This document shows positions 1 to 5,813 of a stretch of DNA of 6,653 bases, one piece after another. The notes below the pieces were generated by a model. The model was not told the origin of the DNA. It saw nothing but the letters and a program-made list of their open reading frames with translations, and searched no databases. Source of the stretch: Acidobacteriota bacterium (GTDB taxonomy: Bacteria > Acidobacteriota > Terriglobia > Bryobacterales > Bryobacteraceae); contig VFZQ01000305.1 in assembly GCA_016871135.1 (NCBI GenBank), forward strand, positions 1 to 6,653, read 5' to 3'. The position numbers and the translations under genes were made by a program. Every line of letters starts with the position of its first letter. Position 1 is the first letter of the stretch.

Positions 1-826
1 CCGTGTGAAAACGGTTCCGGGTCAACGGGACGTTTTTTGGGTAGTACGCGATCAGATACTGCGTTCGCAGATCGCGAAGGATTTCGTCGAACGCCTTGTC
101 CAACTCCTTGCCGACGGTAGGAAGATAAGTCTTCCCGCCCGTTCCGGTCGCGAACTGAGAGAGCGCATTCTCGCCGCCAACATTGCGGCCCGCGTCGTTC
201 GAGATCGGCACAACGACAATGCCGTAAATGACCACATCGTTCTTGTGCGCCGACTCCAGCGCCGCATGGAAGTCGATCCGCGAAGTCGTATCCCCGCCGT
301 CGGTCACCACCACCATTACGCGCCGACCCTCGCGCTTTCCCAGTTCCAGCGAGCCGAGATGAATGGCATCGTACATCGACGTCCCCGCTTCGGCTTTCAC
401 ACCGCGCAACGCCTCTTCGATCCGCTTCTGGCGTCGCGTGAACGCGCTGCGTTTAACGACCTCGTGATTAAACGTGAACAGCGCCGCCTGATCGCCCGCG
501 TTGCCTGAGCCAAACAGCGCCTTGCTGAACCGCTCGATCGAATCGAGTTCGTACTTCAAGTCCTTCGCGGTCGAACCACTTGTGTCGAGCATCAGCCCAA
601 CCGACAGCGGCTGCGCCGTCTGCCGTTCAAAGATTGCGATCTCCTGCGCCGCGCCGTTATCGGAGACTTCGAAATCTTCTTTCTCCATTCCGCCGATCAG
701 CGCGCCGTTCGAGTCCTTCACTGTCGCCAGCATCCGCACCAGTTTGACCTCGGTGCGAAACGTAACATCCTGCGCCAACGCCGCCGCCCCGCTCGAAATG
801 AGAAACGCCCGGCGGCCAATGTTCAT
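1..826 (-). CDS. Exported vWFA-domain protein of the acidobacterial VWFA-related family (3' end outside window)
   Basis: The reading frame stays open from the ATG at 826 to the left edge, giving 275 visible codons; the C-terminus is missing. Residues 4-19 look like a Tat signal: twin arginine in GRRAFL, a short hydrophobic stretch, then ALA before QD. After an N-terminal beta-rich segment (about 20-70) comes a von Willebrand factor A domain (about 74-255). It has a complete metal-ion-dependent adhesion site: DTSGS at 81-85, Thr149 in GTS, and Asp176 in TDGGD. The visible end, RTQYLIAYYP (254-263), is the usual closing motif of this family, so probably only a few dozen residues are lost. The start overlaps the stop of the upstream molybdopterin synthase gene (ATGA at 826-823), and no strong Shine-Dalgarno precedes it, which suggests translational coupling. 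The family is exported and widespread in Acidobacteriota. Its molecular role is not established; metal-dependent protein binding is the general vWFA function. Family assignment is strong, function unknown. Confidence 0.9.
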   Translation of the reverse strand, partial: MNIGRRAFLISSGAAALAQDVTFRTEVKLVRMLATVKDSNGALIGGMEKEDFEVSDNGAAQEIAIFERQTAQPLSVGLMLDTSGSTAKDLKYELDSIERFSKALFGSGNAGDQAALFTFNHEVVKRSAFTRRQKRIEEALRGVKAEAGTSMYDAIHLGSLELGKREGRRVMVVVTDGGDTTSRIDFHAALESAHKNDVVIYGIVVVPISNDAGRNVGGENALSQFATGTGGKTYLPTVGKELDKAFDEILRDLRTQYLIAYYPKNVPLTRNRFHT

Positions 827-1539
827 AGGGTCTTGAGTGACTCGTCCCACTCGCCATCGACCCAGATTTCTCCATCGGCGAAGTGTTCTTTTTTCCAGAT
901 CGGCACGAGCTTCTTCAGCTTGTTGATGCCCTCGCGTGCGGCTTCAAACGCCGGCCCGCGATGCGGTGCGAACGCGATCACCGCGACAGACGTTTCGTTG
1001 ATCTCCATCCGGCCCAGGCGGTGCACCAGCACAATCCGGCTGATCGCGTGATGGGACGCGATTTCGTCACCAATTTGAGCCATCATTTTGATGGCCATCG
1101 CTTCGTAGCATTCGTATTCGAGGAACTTCGTCGCACGGCCCTTGGTGTTGTCGCGCACCACGCCCTCAAAGTTCACGAACGCGCCATCGTGCGGTTGCAA
1201 CAGTTCCTTCACTAGCCCCGCCGCGTCAATCGGTTCGCGCGTGATGCCATAGAAGTTACCCTTTTCGCTGCTGACCAGCTTCTGCGACCACGCCGTTCCG
1301 CCCGAGACCGGTGGCAACAGGGCGACCTCATCGCCGTCGGCGAGGACGGTGGAAGGATCGGCGAACTCCTGATTCCGGGCAACCATGGTCGATTTGCGAA
1401 CCTGCTCGAGCGTCGGAAACCGCGAGACGAAATGGTCGAAAAGCTCCGCCGCGGTCATTCCATCTGCAATTTCGACAGAGCACTCTCTCTGTCCGGCGAT
1501 ATCTCGCAACACGCCGAAAAACAACACGTTTACATGCAC
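823..1539 (-). CDS. moaD/moaE: Fused molybdopterin synthase, MoaD-like domain followed by MoaE domain
   Basis: This 238-residue protein joins both subunits of molybdopterin synthase, the cytoplasmic enzyme that inserts two sulfurs into cyclic pyranopterin monophosphate to make molybdopterin. Residues 1-81 are a ubiquitin-fold MoaD ending in the hallmark GG (80-81, preceded by LLPPVS). A short linker follows, then MoaE (about 95-232). By spacing to E. coli MoaE, the catalytic residues are all present: Arg129 in the FEGVVR motif (E. coli R39), His193-Arg194 in APHRG (H103/R104), Lys209 and Lys216 in PIWKKE (K119/K126). The start is a GTG; the only nearby ATGs are out of frame, and AGGA lies 7 nt upstream. 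In separate MoaD proteins the GG is the free C-terminus that carries the thiocarboxylate. Here it is internal, as in the mycobacterial MoaX fusion, which is reported to need cleavage after the GG. The downstream vWFA gene overlaps by 4 bp. A divergent gene begins 82 bp away. Confidence 0.95.
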   Translation of the reverse strand: MHVNVLFFGVLRDIAGQRECSVEIADGMTAAELFDHFVSRFPTLEQVRKSTMVARNQEFADPSTVLADGDEVALLPPVSGGTAWSQKLVSSEKGNFYGITREPIDAAGLVKELLQPHDGAFVNFEGVVRDNTKGRATKFLEYECYEAMAIKMMAQIGDEIASHHAISRIVLVHRLGRMEINETSVAVIAFAPHRGPAFEAAREGINKLKKLVPIWKKEHFADGEIWVDGEWDESLKTL

Positions 1540-1621
1540 AGATTCATCCTAGCAGACGGCTCTGCTTTCACCGCGGTTTCGTTGAATCTGCCGTACCCCA
1601 AGCCGCATCTCTGGAAGTGTC

Positions 1622-2053
1622 ATGAACAAACCGCAAATCGCTGCCATCTTATACGCGCGGCTGGCCGACGCCACCGACCTCCGCTCTCAAGTCAAACAAG
1701 CTCACTGGAATCTGCGCAGCCCGCAATTCATCGCGCTGCATGAGCTCTTCGACGCCATCGCCGGCCGCCTCGACGCTCACATCGACGACCTGGCCGAGCG
1801 ATCCGTGCAACTCGGTACACCCGCGCAAGGCACCGTCCGCCAAGCCGCCGCCGCGTCGAGGCTACCCGAACCGCCCGCCGCGCCCGTGTGGCTCGACTGG
1901 CTGATCGCCCAACTGACCACCCACGCCGAAAACGTCCGCGCCGCCATCGATCAAACCGCCGGGCTCGGCGACATGGGTACCTCGGACCTGTTGACAGGCA
2001 TGGTCCGTGAACTCGATAAAGACATCTGGTTCCTCGACGCGCACCGAGCGTAA
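1622..2053 (+). CDS. dps: Dps family DNA-protection / ferritin-like ferroxidase
   Basis: The product is a 143-residue four-helix Dps-type protein. Such proteins form dodecameric shells that oxidise Fe(II), usually with hydrogen peroxide, and store the ferric mineral, so protecting DNA from Fenton chemistry. All inter-subunit ferroxidase ligands of E. coli Dps are present at a constant offset of 23: His28 in QAHWN (H51), His40 (H63), Asp44 (D67), Asp55 (D78) and Glu59 in LAERSVQLG (E82). The middle (66-90) is Ala/Pro-rich, and a final helix covers about 120-140. The N-terminal tail before helix A is only a few residues with one lysine (MNKPQ), unlike the Lys-rich DNA-binding tail of E. coli Dps, so direct DNA binding by that route is doubtful. 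The ATG is preceded by GGAAG with 4-nt spacing. The gene is divergent from the molybdopterin synthase gene and lies 64 nt ahead of a metal-handling cassette in the same direction. Family call is secure. Confidence 0.95.
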   Translation: MNKPQIAAILYARLADATDLRSQVKQAHWNLRSPQFIALHELFDAIAGRLDAHIDDLAERSVQLGTPAQGTVRQAAAASRLPEPPAAPVWLDWLIAQLTTHAENVRAAIDQTAGLGDMGTSDLLTGMVRELDKDIWFLDAHRA

Positions 2054-2081
2054 CCCTCGGCGATTTGCCGTCATCATAGAA

Positions 2082-2108
2082 CCGTGAGATCCTATTAGGG
2101 TCTCACGG
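2082..2108 (+). promoter_or_regulatory. Near-perfect 27-nt palindrome overlapping the ribosome binding site of the DUF3299 gene
   Basis: Arms CCGTGAGA and TCTCACGG flank an inner CCTA/TAGG pair around a single central base. Only one symmetric position fails to match as DNA, and it becomes a G-U pair in RNA. As RNA this is a 12-bp stem with an AUU triloop. The last two bases of the right arm are the first two of the GGAG (2107-2110) that lies 7 nt before the ATG at 2118. No T-run follows, so it is not a standard intrinsic terminator for the upstream dps gene. It may be an operator for a dimeric, perhaps metal-sensing, repressor, or a translational hairpin. The symmetry is seen directly; the role is inferred. 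Confidence 0.65.
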
Positions 2109-2117
2109 AGTACAACT

Positions 2118-2630
2118 ATGAAATTCGTGCATGGTCTCGTTCTCGCGCTGATGCTGTCGGTGATGATCTATGTCGTCAACCGCGACATGGCTCGTCAAGA
2201 CTTCCGCGCCGACGCGTCGCCGGCGTTGATCATCCCTTCGGCTTACGCCGCCGAAGAGCAGCCGGCCAAGATGGACTGGCGCATGTTACGCGAGTTGAAC
2301 TACCGCACGGGCAAGATTACGCCGTCGCTGAAGGCGCTTGACGGCAAGATCGTGAAAATTCCCGGCTACATGGTTCCGCTTGAAGACGACTCCGAAATCG
2401 TGACGGAGTTCTTGCTTGTTCCCTACGTCGGCGCTTGCATTCACACGCCGCCGCCGCCGCCAAACCAGATCGTGCAAGTAAAGATGAACAACCAGAAGAA
2501 GGTCAAAATGAGCTTCTGGGATCCGGTATGGGTACAAGGTAAGTTGCAAATCGCAACCGTGAAGAGCCCATACGGTGATGTCGGCTTTCAGTTGGCCGGC
2601 GTGCAGATCGAACCCTACAAGGACGAATAG
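2118..2630 (+). CDS. DUF3299 family membrane-anchored periplasmic protein of a zrg-like metal cassette
   Basis: This is a 170-residue protein with an N-terminal hydrophobic helix (about 5-20), then a less hydrophobic stretch ending SAYAA (41-45) that could be a late signal-peptidase site. It is either an anchored or a released periplasmic protein. The body (about 52-168) matches the DUF3299 pattern: MDWRMLREL, GYMVPLEDD at 83-91, the strongly conserved VGACIHTPPPPPNQ at 104-117, WDPVWV at 134-139, and a C-terminal GFQLAGV. Cys107 and His109 beside the five-proline run are the obvious candidates for metal binding or catalysis, but no biochemical role is known to me. It heads the cassette: the ZrgA-type gene starts 3 nt after its stop, and the ABC ATPase and permease follow. 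The start has GGAG at 7-nt spacing, partly inside a palindrome. From gene context it probably helps metal capture or delivery in the envelope; that role is inference. Confidence 0.85.
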   Translation: MKFVHGLVLALMLSVMIYVVNRDMARQDFRADASPALIIPSAYAAEEQPAKMDWRMLRELNYRTGKITPSLKALDGKIVKIPGYMVPLEDDSEIVTEFLLVPYVGACIHTPPPPPNQIVQVKMNNQKKVKMSFWDPVWVQGKLQIATVKSPYGDVGFQLAGVQIEPYKDE

Positions 2631-2633
2631 TCT

Positions 2634-3179
2634 ATGCGCATTGCTCTGGTCTTTCTTCTCGCGGTTTCGCTTGGCGCGCAGACGCGCCAGCGCAAGGCGC
2701 ACGAACATGGGTCGGCGAAAGTGAACATCGCCTTCGAATCGGTGAAGAGTGCTCCCAAGGGAGTCATCGAATTTGAAGCCCCTGCCGAGTCGATTACCGG
2801 ATTCGAGCACGAAGCAAAGTCGGCCGCCGACAAGGCCAAACAAACCGCGGCGTTGACGACGTTGAAGGCGCGATTTGCCGAGATGGTCGTCTTTCCGGCC
2901 GCCGCGGCATGCAAGATTACAAACAAGTCGGCAAAGGTCGAGGCCGAAGATCACGGCCACGACAAAAAGTCCAAGACGAAACAGGAACAACACTCCGAAG
3001 TGCACGCTGAATTCGACGTACAGTGCGCCAAGCCATTGACAGGCGCGGTGTTGACGTTTGGATTTGCGAAGGTCTTCCCGAAGATTCATGACGCCGATGT
3101 CGCGCTGATCGCGGGCGATCTGCAACTGAGCGTCGAGGTCAAGACAGGGAAAGAAACGCTTCGCATCGAGGCCAAATGA
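2634..3179 (+). CDS. zrgA: ZrgA-family (DUF2796) exported zinc-binding protein
   Basis: The 181-residue product starts with a short signal peptide (1-15, cleavage likely at SLGA before QT). Family landmarks follow: AHEHGSAKVNIAF (22-34) with His23 and His25, the EFEAPAESITGFEHEA segment (46-61) with His59, Cys93 and Cys131 (a plausible disulfide), and a charged His-containing loop at 104-126 with DHGHD (106-110), His120 and His124. DUF2796/ZrgA proteins are periplasmic zinc-binding components of a zinc-responsive ABC locus described in Vibrio cholerae. Many homologues carry a long His/Asp repeat in the loop. Here it is short and partly replaced by Lys/Gln (KKSKTKQEQ), so metal capacity may be lower. 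AAGGA lies upstream of the ATG, just inside the previous gene. The stop overlaps the next gene's start as ATGA (3176-3179), indicating coupled translation with the ATPase. Family call is strong; metal specificity is inferred from the family. Confidence 0.88.
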   Translation: MRIALVFLLAVSLGAQTRQRKAHEHGSAKVNIAFESVKSAPKGVIEFEAPAESITGFEHEAKSAADKAKQTAALTTLKARFAEMVVFPAAAACKITNKSAKVEAEDHGHDKKSKTKQEQHSEVHAEFDVQCAKPLTGAVLTFGFAKVFPKIHDADVALIAGDLQLSVEVKTGKETLRIEAK

Positions 3180-3877
3180 GCGATCCCGCCGTCCTCTGCG
3201 AGAACCTGCGCTTCGCCTACGTCAAGGATCGGCCCGTGCTCGATATCGAGAGGCTGGAGATCGCGCGTGGCGAGAGGGTTTTTCTGTTCGGGCCCTCGGG
3301 CTCGGGCAAGACGACGTTGCTTGGAATCTTGTCAGGCGTCTTGACGCAGTTTGAAGGCAAGGTAGACGTCCTCGGTCGCGAAATCGCCAAGTTGAGCGGG
3401 TCGGAGCGCGATGCGTTTCGCGGCGCGCATCTGGGCTACATCTTTCAACTCTTCAACTTGATTCCGTATCTCACTGTTGTAGAGAACATTACGTTGCCAT
3501 GCCGGCTGCATGCCGAGCGCCGAAAGGCCCTCGGAGGCGTCCCGCTCGAAGAAGCCGCCAAGGCCGCTGCGGCGAAACTGGGGATTAGGCATTTGCTCGC
3601 GCAGAAGGTGACCAGTCTTTCGGTAGGCCAGCAGCAGCGCGTAGCTGCCGCCCGGGCGCTGGTCGGCGCGCCAGCGCTGATCATTGCCGACGAACCGACC
3701 TCGTCACTCGACTACGATCACCGCGAAAAGTTTTTGGAACTGCTCTTCGACTCCTGCAAGGAAGCCAAGGCTACGATCTTGTTTGTCAGCCACGACCGCT
3801 CGCTGATGCACCTGTTCGACCGCCAATTGGACTTGGCCGTGATCAATCGCGCCCAGACGGTGGCGACAGCGGAGTAA
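3176..3877 (+). CDS. ABC transporter ATP-binding protein, LolD/MacB-type, of the zrg-like cassette
   Basis: This 233-residue cytoplasmic nucleotide-binding domain is complete. It has Walker A GPSGSGKTT (39-47), Q-loop Gln91 in IFQLFNLIP, signature LSVGQQQR (148-155), Walker B ALIIADE (167-173) with catalytic Glu173, D-loop SSLD (176-179) and switch His206 in VSHD. The signature has Val in place of the usual first Gly. Its length and the lack of a fused membrane domain fit the LolD/FtsE/MacB-like group, which drives FtsX-type permeases. It overlaps the upstream ZrgA-type gene by 4 bp (ATGA), with GAGG 4 nt before the start. The permease gene begins 3 nt after its stop and uses a GGAG inside this gene's last codons. 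It should power the permease encoded next to act on the exported DUF3299 and ZrgA-type proteins or their metal cargo. The ATPase call is certain; cargo is inferred from neighbours. Confidence 0.95.
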   Translation: MSDPAVLCENLRFAYVKDRPVLDIERLEIARGERVFLFGPSGSGKTTLLGILSGVLTQFEGKVDVLGREIAKLSGSERDAFRGAHLGYIFQLFNLIPYLTVVENITLPCRLHAERRKALGGVPLEEAAKAAAAKLGIRHLLAQKVTSLSVGQQQRVAAARALVGAPALIIADEPTSSLDYDHREKFLELLFDSCKEAKATILFVSHDRSLMHLFDRQLDLAVINRAQTVATAE

Positions 3878-3880
3878 CGT

Positions 3881-5152
3881 ATGGTCCTTCTTTCGCTTGC
3901 CTATCATTCGTTGAAGAACAGGAAGCTGACGACCACGTTGACCGTGTTTTCGATCGCGCTTTCGATAGCGCTGTTGATCGGCGTGGAGAATGTCCGTGTC
4001 GGCGCGCGACAGTCGTTTGAAGGCACCATCAGCCAGACGGACCTGATCGTCGGCGCGCGCGGCGGCTCGCTGCAACTCCTTTTGTATTCGGTGTTTAGAA
4101 TCGGTCAGGCGACGAATAACATCACCTACGAGAGCTACTTGAAGTTCAAGAATCACCCGGCCGTGGAGTGGACCATTCCGTATTCGCTGGGCGATTCCCA
4201 TCGGGGATTCCGCGTGGTCGGCACCGATGAGAACTTTTACAAACACCTCCGCTACCGCCGCGACCGCTCGCTGAGTTTCGCCTCGGGGCATGAGCCGCGC
4301 GGCGTGTTCGATGTCGCCCTCGGCGCCGATGTCGCCCGCGCTCTGAACTACAAGACCGGCGACAAAGTTGTCATCACGCACGGCGTCGCTTCGGCGGCGG
4401 GGCGGGGAATTCAGGATCATAACGACAAGCCTTTCACCGTGTGCGGCGTGTTGAACAAGACTTCGACTCCGGTTGATCGCTCCCTTTACATTCAACTCGA
4501 AGGCATTTCGGCGGTCCATATCGACTGGGCCGACGGCGCCCCCCCGATGCCCGGCGAAGAAGTGCCGGCCGAAAAGATCACCAAGGATACGGTGAAGATC
4601 GATCAGATCACATCGTTCCTGCTGCGCAACAAGCGCCGGATCGACACCTTGCGCGTGCAGCGCGAAATTAACACGTTCAGCGAAGAGCCGTTGCAGGCAA
4701 TTCTACCCGGCGTGACGCTGCAGGAACTGTGGCGGACTATCGGTTATGCCGAAGACGCGCTGACTGTGGTCACGTTCTTTGTCATCGTCGTCGGGCTGCT
4801 CGGCATGCTTGTGAGTTTGTACACATCGCTCAACGAACGGCGCCGCGAGATGGCGATCCTGCGGGCCATTGGCGCCGGACCAGGCAAGATTATTTCGCTG
4901 CTTGTCTTCGAGTCGTTCCTTCTGACCGTTGCCGGGTGCGTGTTGGGAGTCGGGCTGATCTATGGAGCCAGCTTCCTTTTCCAACCGGTTGTTGAAGAGC
5001 ATTTCGGTCTCTACATTCCCGTGCAAGCCCCGACGCCAACCGGGCTGATCTACCTCGGCGCGGTGCTGGCAGCCAGCCTTCTGATCGGATTTATCCCTGC
5101 CTGGAAAGCGTATCGAAACACGCTCTCCGATGGTCTGACGCCGAAGCTTTAG
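3881..5152 (+). CDS. FtsX/MacB-like ABC permease of the zrg-like cassette
   Basis: The 423-residue inner-membrane protein has the four-helix layout of type VII (MacB/LolCE/FtsX) systems: TM1 about 18-36, a large periplasmic domain (about 37-290), TM2 about 292-316, TM3 about 337-362 and TM4 about 387-408. The cytoplasmic segment after TM2, LNERRREMAILRAIGA (317-332), is the classic coupling region of FtsX permeases. The periplasmic domain starts with a conserved DLIVGARGGSLQLLL motif (54-68) and contains HGVASAAG (167-174), an HNDKPF segment (180-185) and TPVDRS (196-201), features I associate with permeases that accompany ZrgA-type proteins. GGAG lies 6 nt before the ATG, within the end of the ATPase gene. 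Such permeases usually transmit force to periplasmic partners rather than pass a solute across the membrane, so this one may mobilise metal or a metalloprotein in the periplasm rather than import zinc itself. The 3' end overlaps a convergent small gene by 4 bp. Confidence 0.92.
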   Translation: MVLLSLAYHSLKNRKLTTTLTVFSIALSIALLIGVENVRVGARQSFEGTISQTDLIVGARGGSLQLLLYSVFRIGQATNNITYESYLKFKNHPAVEWTIPYSLGDSHRGFRVVGTDENFYKHLRYRRDRSLSFASGHEPRGVFDVALGADVARALNYKTGDKVVITHGVASAAGRGIQDHNDKPFTVCGVLNKTSTPVDRSLYIQLEGISAVHIDWADGAPPMPGEEVPAEKITKDTVKIDQITSFLLRNKRRIDTLRVQREINTFSEEPLQAILPGVTLQELWRTIGYAEDALTVVTFFVIVVGLLGMLVSLYTSLNERRREMAILRAIGAGPGKIISLLVFESFLLTVAGCVLGVGLIYGASFLFQPVVEEHFGLYIPVQAPTPTGLIYLGAVLAASLLIGFIPAWKAYRNTLSDGLTPKL

Positions 5153-5304
5153 GCCAACTCATCGAGGTCGCGTAACAAGAGCCGGACCACTCCGGCGATT
5201 AGGCAGAGCGGTCCGGCAAAAGCAAACGCGGTGTGTTGCAGCGTCAAACCGTAGGCCGTCGTCATGGCGGCGCCGGATACGATCAGCGAGATGGCGCCCT
5301 TCAC
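5149..5304 (-). CDS. Small two-helix membrane protein coupled to the ECF sigma factor gene
   Basis: A GTG at 5304-5302 overlaps the sigma-factor stop (GTGA) and opens a 51-codon frame ending in TAA at 5151-5149. GGAGG at 5313-5309, with 4-nt spacing, is the strongest Shine-Dalgarno in the window and serves only this start. The product has two hydrophobic segments: ISLIVSGAAMTTAYGLTL (5-22) and FAFAGPLCLIAGVVRLLL (27-44). A Gln-His pair lies between them, and a charged tail (RDLDELA) ends it. Met-Lys-Gly at the start and Arg41/Arg45 at the end of helix two suggest a hairpin with both ends in the cytoplasm. No zinc-binding anti-sigma motif is visible, and I do not recognise the family. Tight coupling to a sigma gene suggests a partner or membrane tether for it, but this is inference. 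It is too short to judge by length alone; the ribosome site and the two clean helices argue that it is real. Confidence 0.68.
   Translation of the reverse strand: MKGAISLIVSGAAMTTAYGLTLQHTAFAFAGPLCLIAGVVRLLLRDLDELA
5181..5217. repeat. GC-rich inverted repeats near the convergent gene ends
   Basis: GCCGGACC at 5181-5188 is an exact inverted match to GGTCCGGC at 5210-5217. A second, competing hairpin is GCCGGA/TCCGGC (5181-5196, 4-base loop). They lie 28 bases beyond the permease stop and inside the small membrane-protein gene. No T-run follows on either strand, so they are not a textbook terminator, but they could slow transcription from the left-hand operon. Confidence 0.4.
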
Positions 5305-5813
5305 GCCGCCTCCGGCAGAGCCGCCGTGTAGCCGTTAAGGTGCAGCGTGTCGCGAAGCGTTTGCTTAATGCGGAGTAGCCGCACGCGCACCGACACCGGC
5401 GAGATGCCCAGCGCTGGCGCGAGTTCGTTGCTCGACCAGCCTTCCATGTAGTGCTTCACCAGTAGTTCGCGATCCGCGCTGTTGCAATGCGAGAGCAGCT
5501 CTTCAAGCGCCGTGCCATCGGTCGACGCTCCGATCACTGCCGAGTCTTCCTGCAACTCTTCGACGATCTTGCGGCGCCGATAATCGACGCGCAGCAAATT
5601 CTTCGCGATGCTGTTGACCCACACACCAAGCGCCGCGGGATTCTTGAGTTGCGCCCGGCATTCCCAACCGCGAGTCCACGCGGCCTGCGCGATCTCTTCG
5701 GCGAGTTCCTGCTGTACGCCGCTCGATTGGAGGAAGCGGACCGTGCGTGGGAATCCTTTTGAATACGCGGCCGCGAACTGAAGCTCGGTTAAGTCAGACG
5801 TGGTGTTGATCAT
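5301..5813 (-). CDS. ECF-type RNA polymerase sigma factor (sigma-70 family)
   Basis: Starting from the ATG at 5813, the product has 170 residues. Region 2 (about 14-85) includes AEEIAQAAWTRGW (38-50) and ALGVWVNSIAKNLLRVDYRR (61-80), the helix block that binds the -10 element and core polymerase. Region 4 (about 102-156) carries the helix-turn-helix for the -35 element: SADRELLVKHYMEGWSSNEL then ALGISPVSVRVRLLRIKQTL. There is no region 1 or 3, as expected for an ECF factor. The frame extends upstream to a TTG at 5897, but those extra 28 residues do not look like sigma sequence, so I prefer the ATG, although its AAGG sits only about 2 nt away. An 87-nt gap separates it from the DHp gene upstream. 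A 51-aa membrane protein gene overlaps its stop. No ordinary zinc-finger anti-sigma gene is present, so its control must differ or be encoded elsewhere. Confidence 0.9.
   Translation of the reverse strand: MINTTSDLTELQFAAAYSKGFPRTVRFLQSSGVQQELAEEIAQAAWTRGWECRAQLKNPAALGVWVNSIAKNLLRVDYRRRKIVEELQEDSAVIGASTDGTALEELLSHCNSADRELLVKHYMEGWSSNELAPALGISPVSVRVRLLRIKQTLRDTLHLNGYTAALPEAA
5309..5313 (-). promoter_or_regulatory. Strong Shine-Dalgarno GGAGG for the 51-aa membrane protein
   Basis: GGAGG is read on the minus strand inside the last codons of the sigma-factor gene (Pro-Glu-Ala-Ala), four bases before the GTG. It decides the start of the small gene and supports its expression by coupling or re-initiation. 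Confidence 0.65.

Noticed and set aside
5..508. Plus-strand 167-codon open frame at the left edge
   Set aside because: It is an Arg/His-rich shadow of the minus-strand vWFA gene, which has clear domain motifs.
1540..1621. Divergent promoters between the molybdopterin synthase fusion and dps
   Set aside because: They must exist nearby, but no convincing -35/-10 elements or palindrome are visible in these 82 bases.
2058..2070. Small hairpin CGGC-GATTT-GCCG just after the dps stop as a terminator
   Set aside because: Only four base pairs and no T-run follows; too weak to call.
2286..3125. Minus-strand 279-codon open frame across the DUF3299 and ZrgA-type genes
   Set aside because: Antisense to two recognisable coupled genes, and its translation shows no family motif.
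3617..3640. Val for Gly in the ABC signature (LSVGQ) as a sign of an inactive ATPase
   Set aside because: All other motifs, including catalytic Glu173 and His206, are intact, and LSVGQ occurs in active LolD/MacB-like ATPases.
3704..4519. Minus-strand 271-codon open frame inside the permease region
   Set aside because: Low-complexity Arg/Gln-rich translation with no domain, antisense to clear ATPase and permease sequence; a GC-driven shadow.
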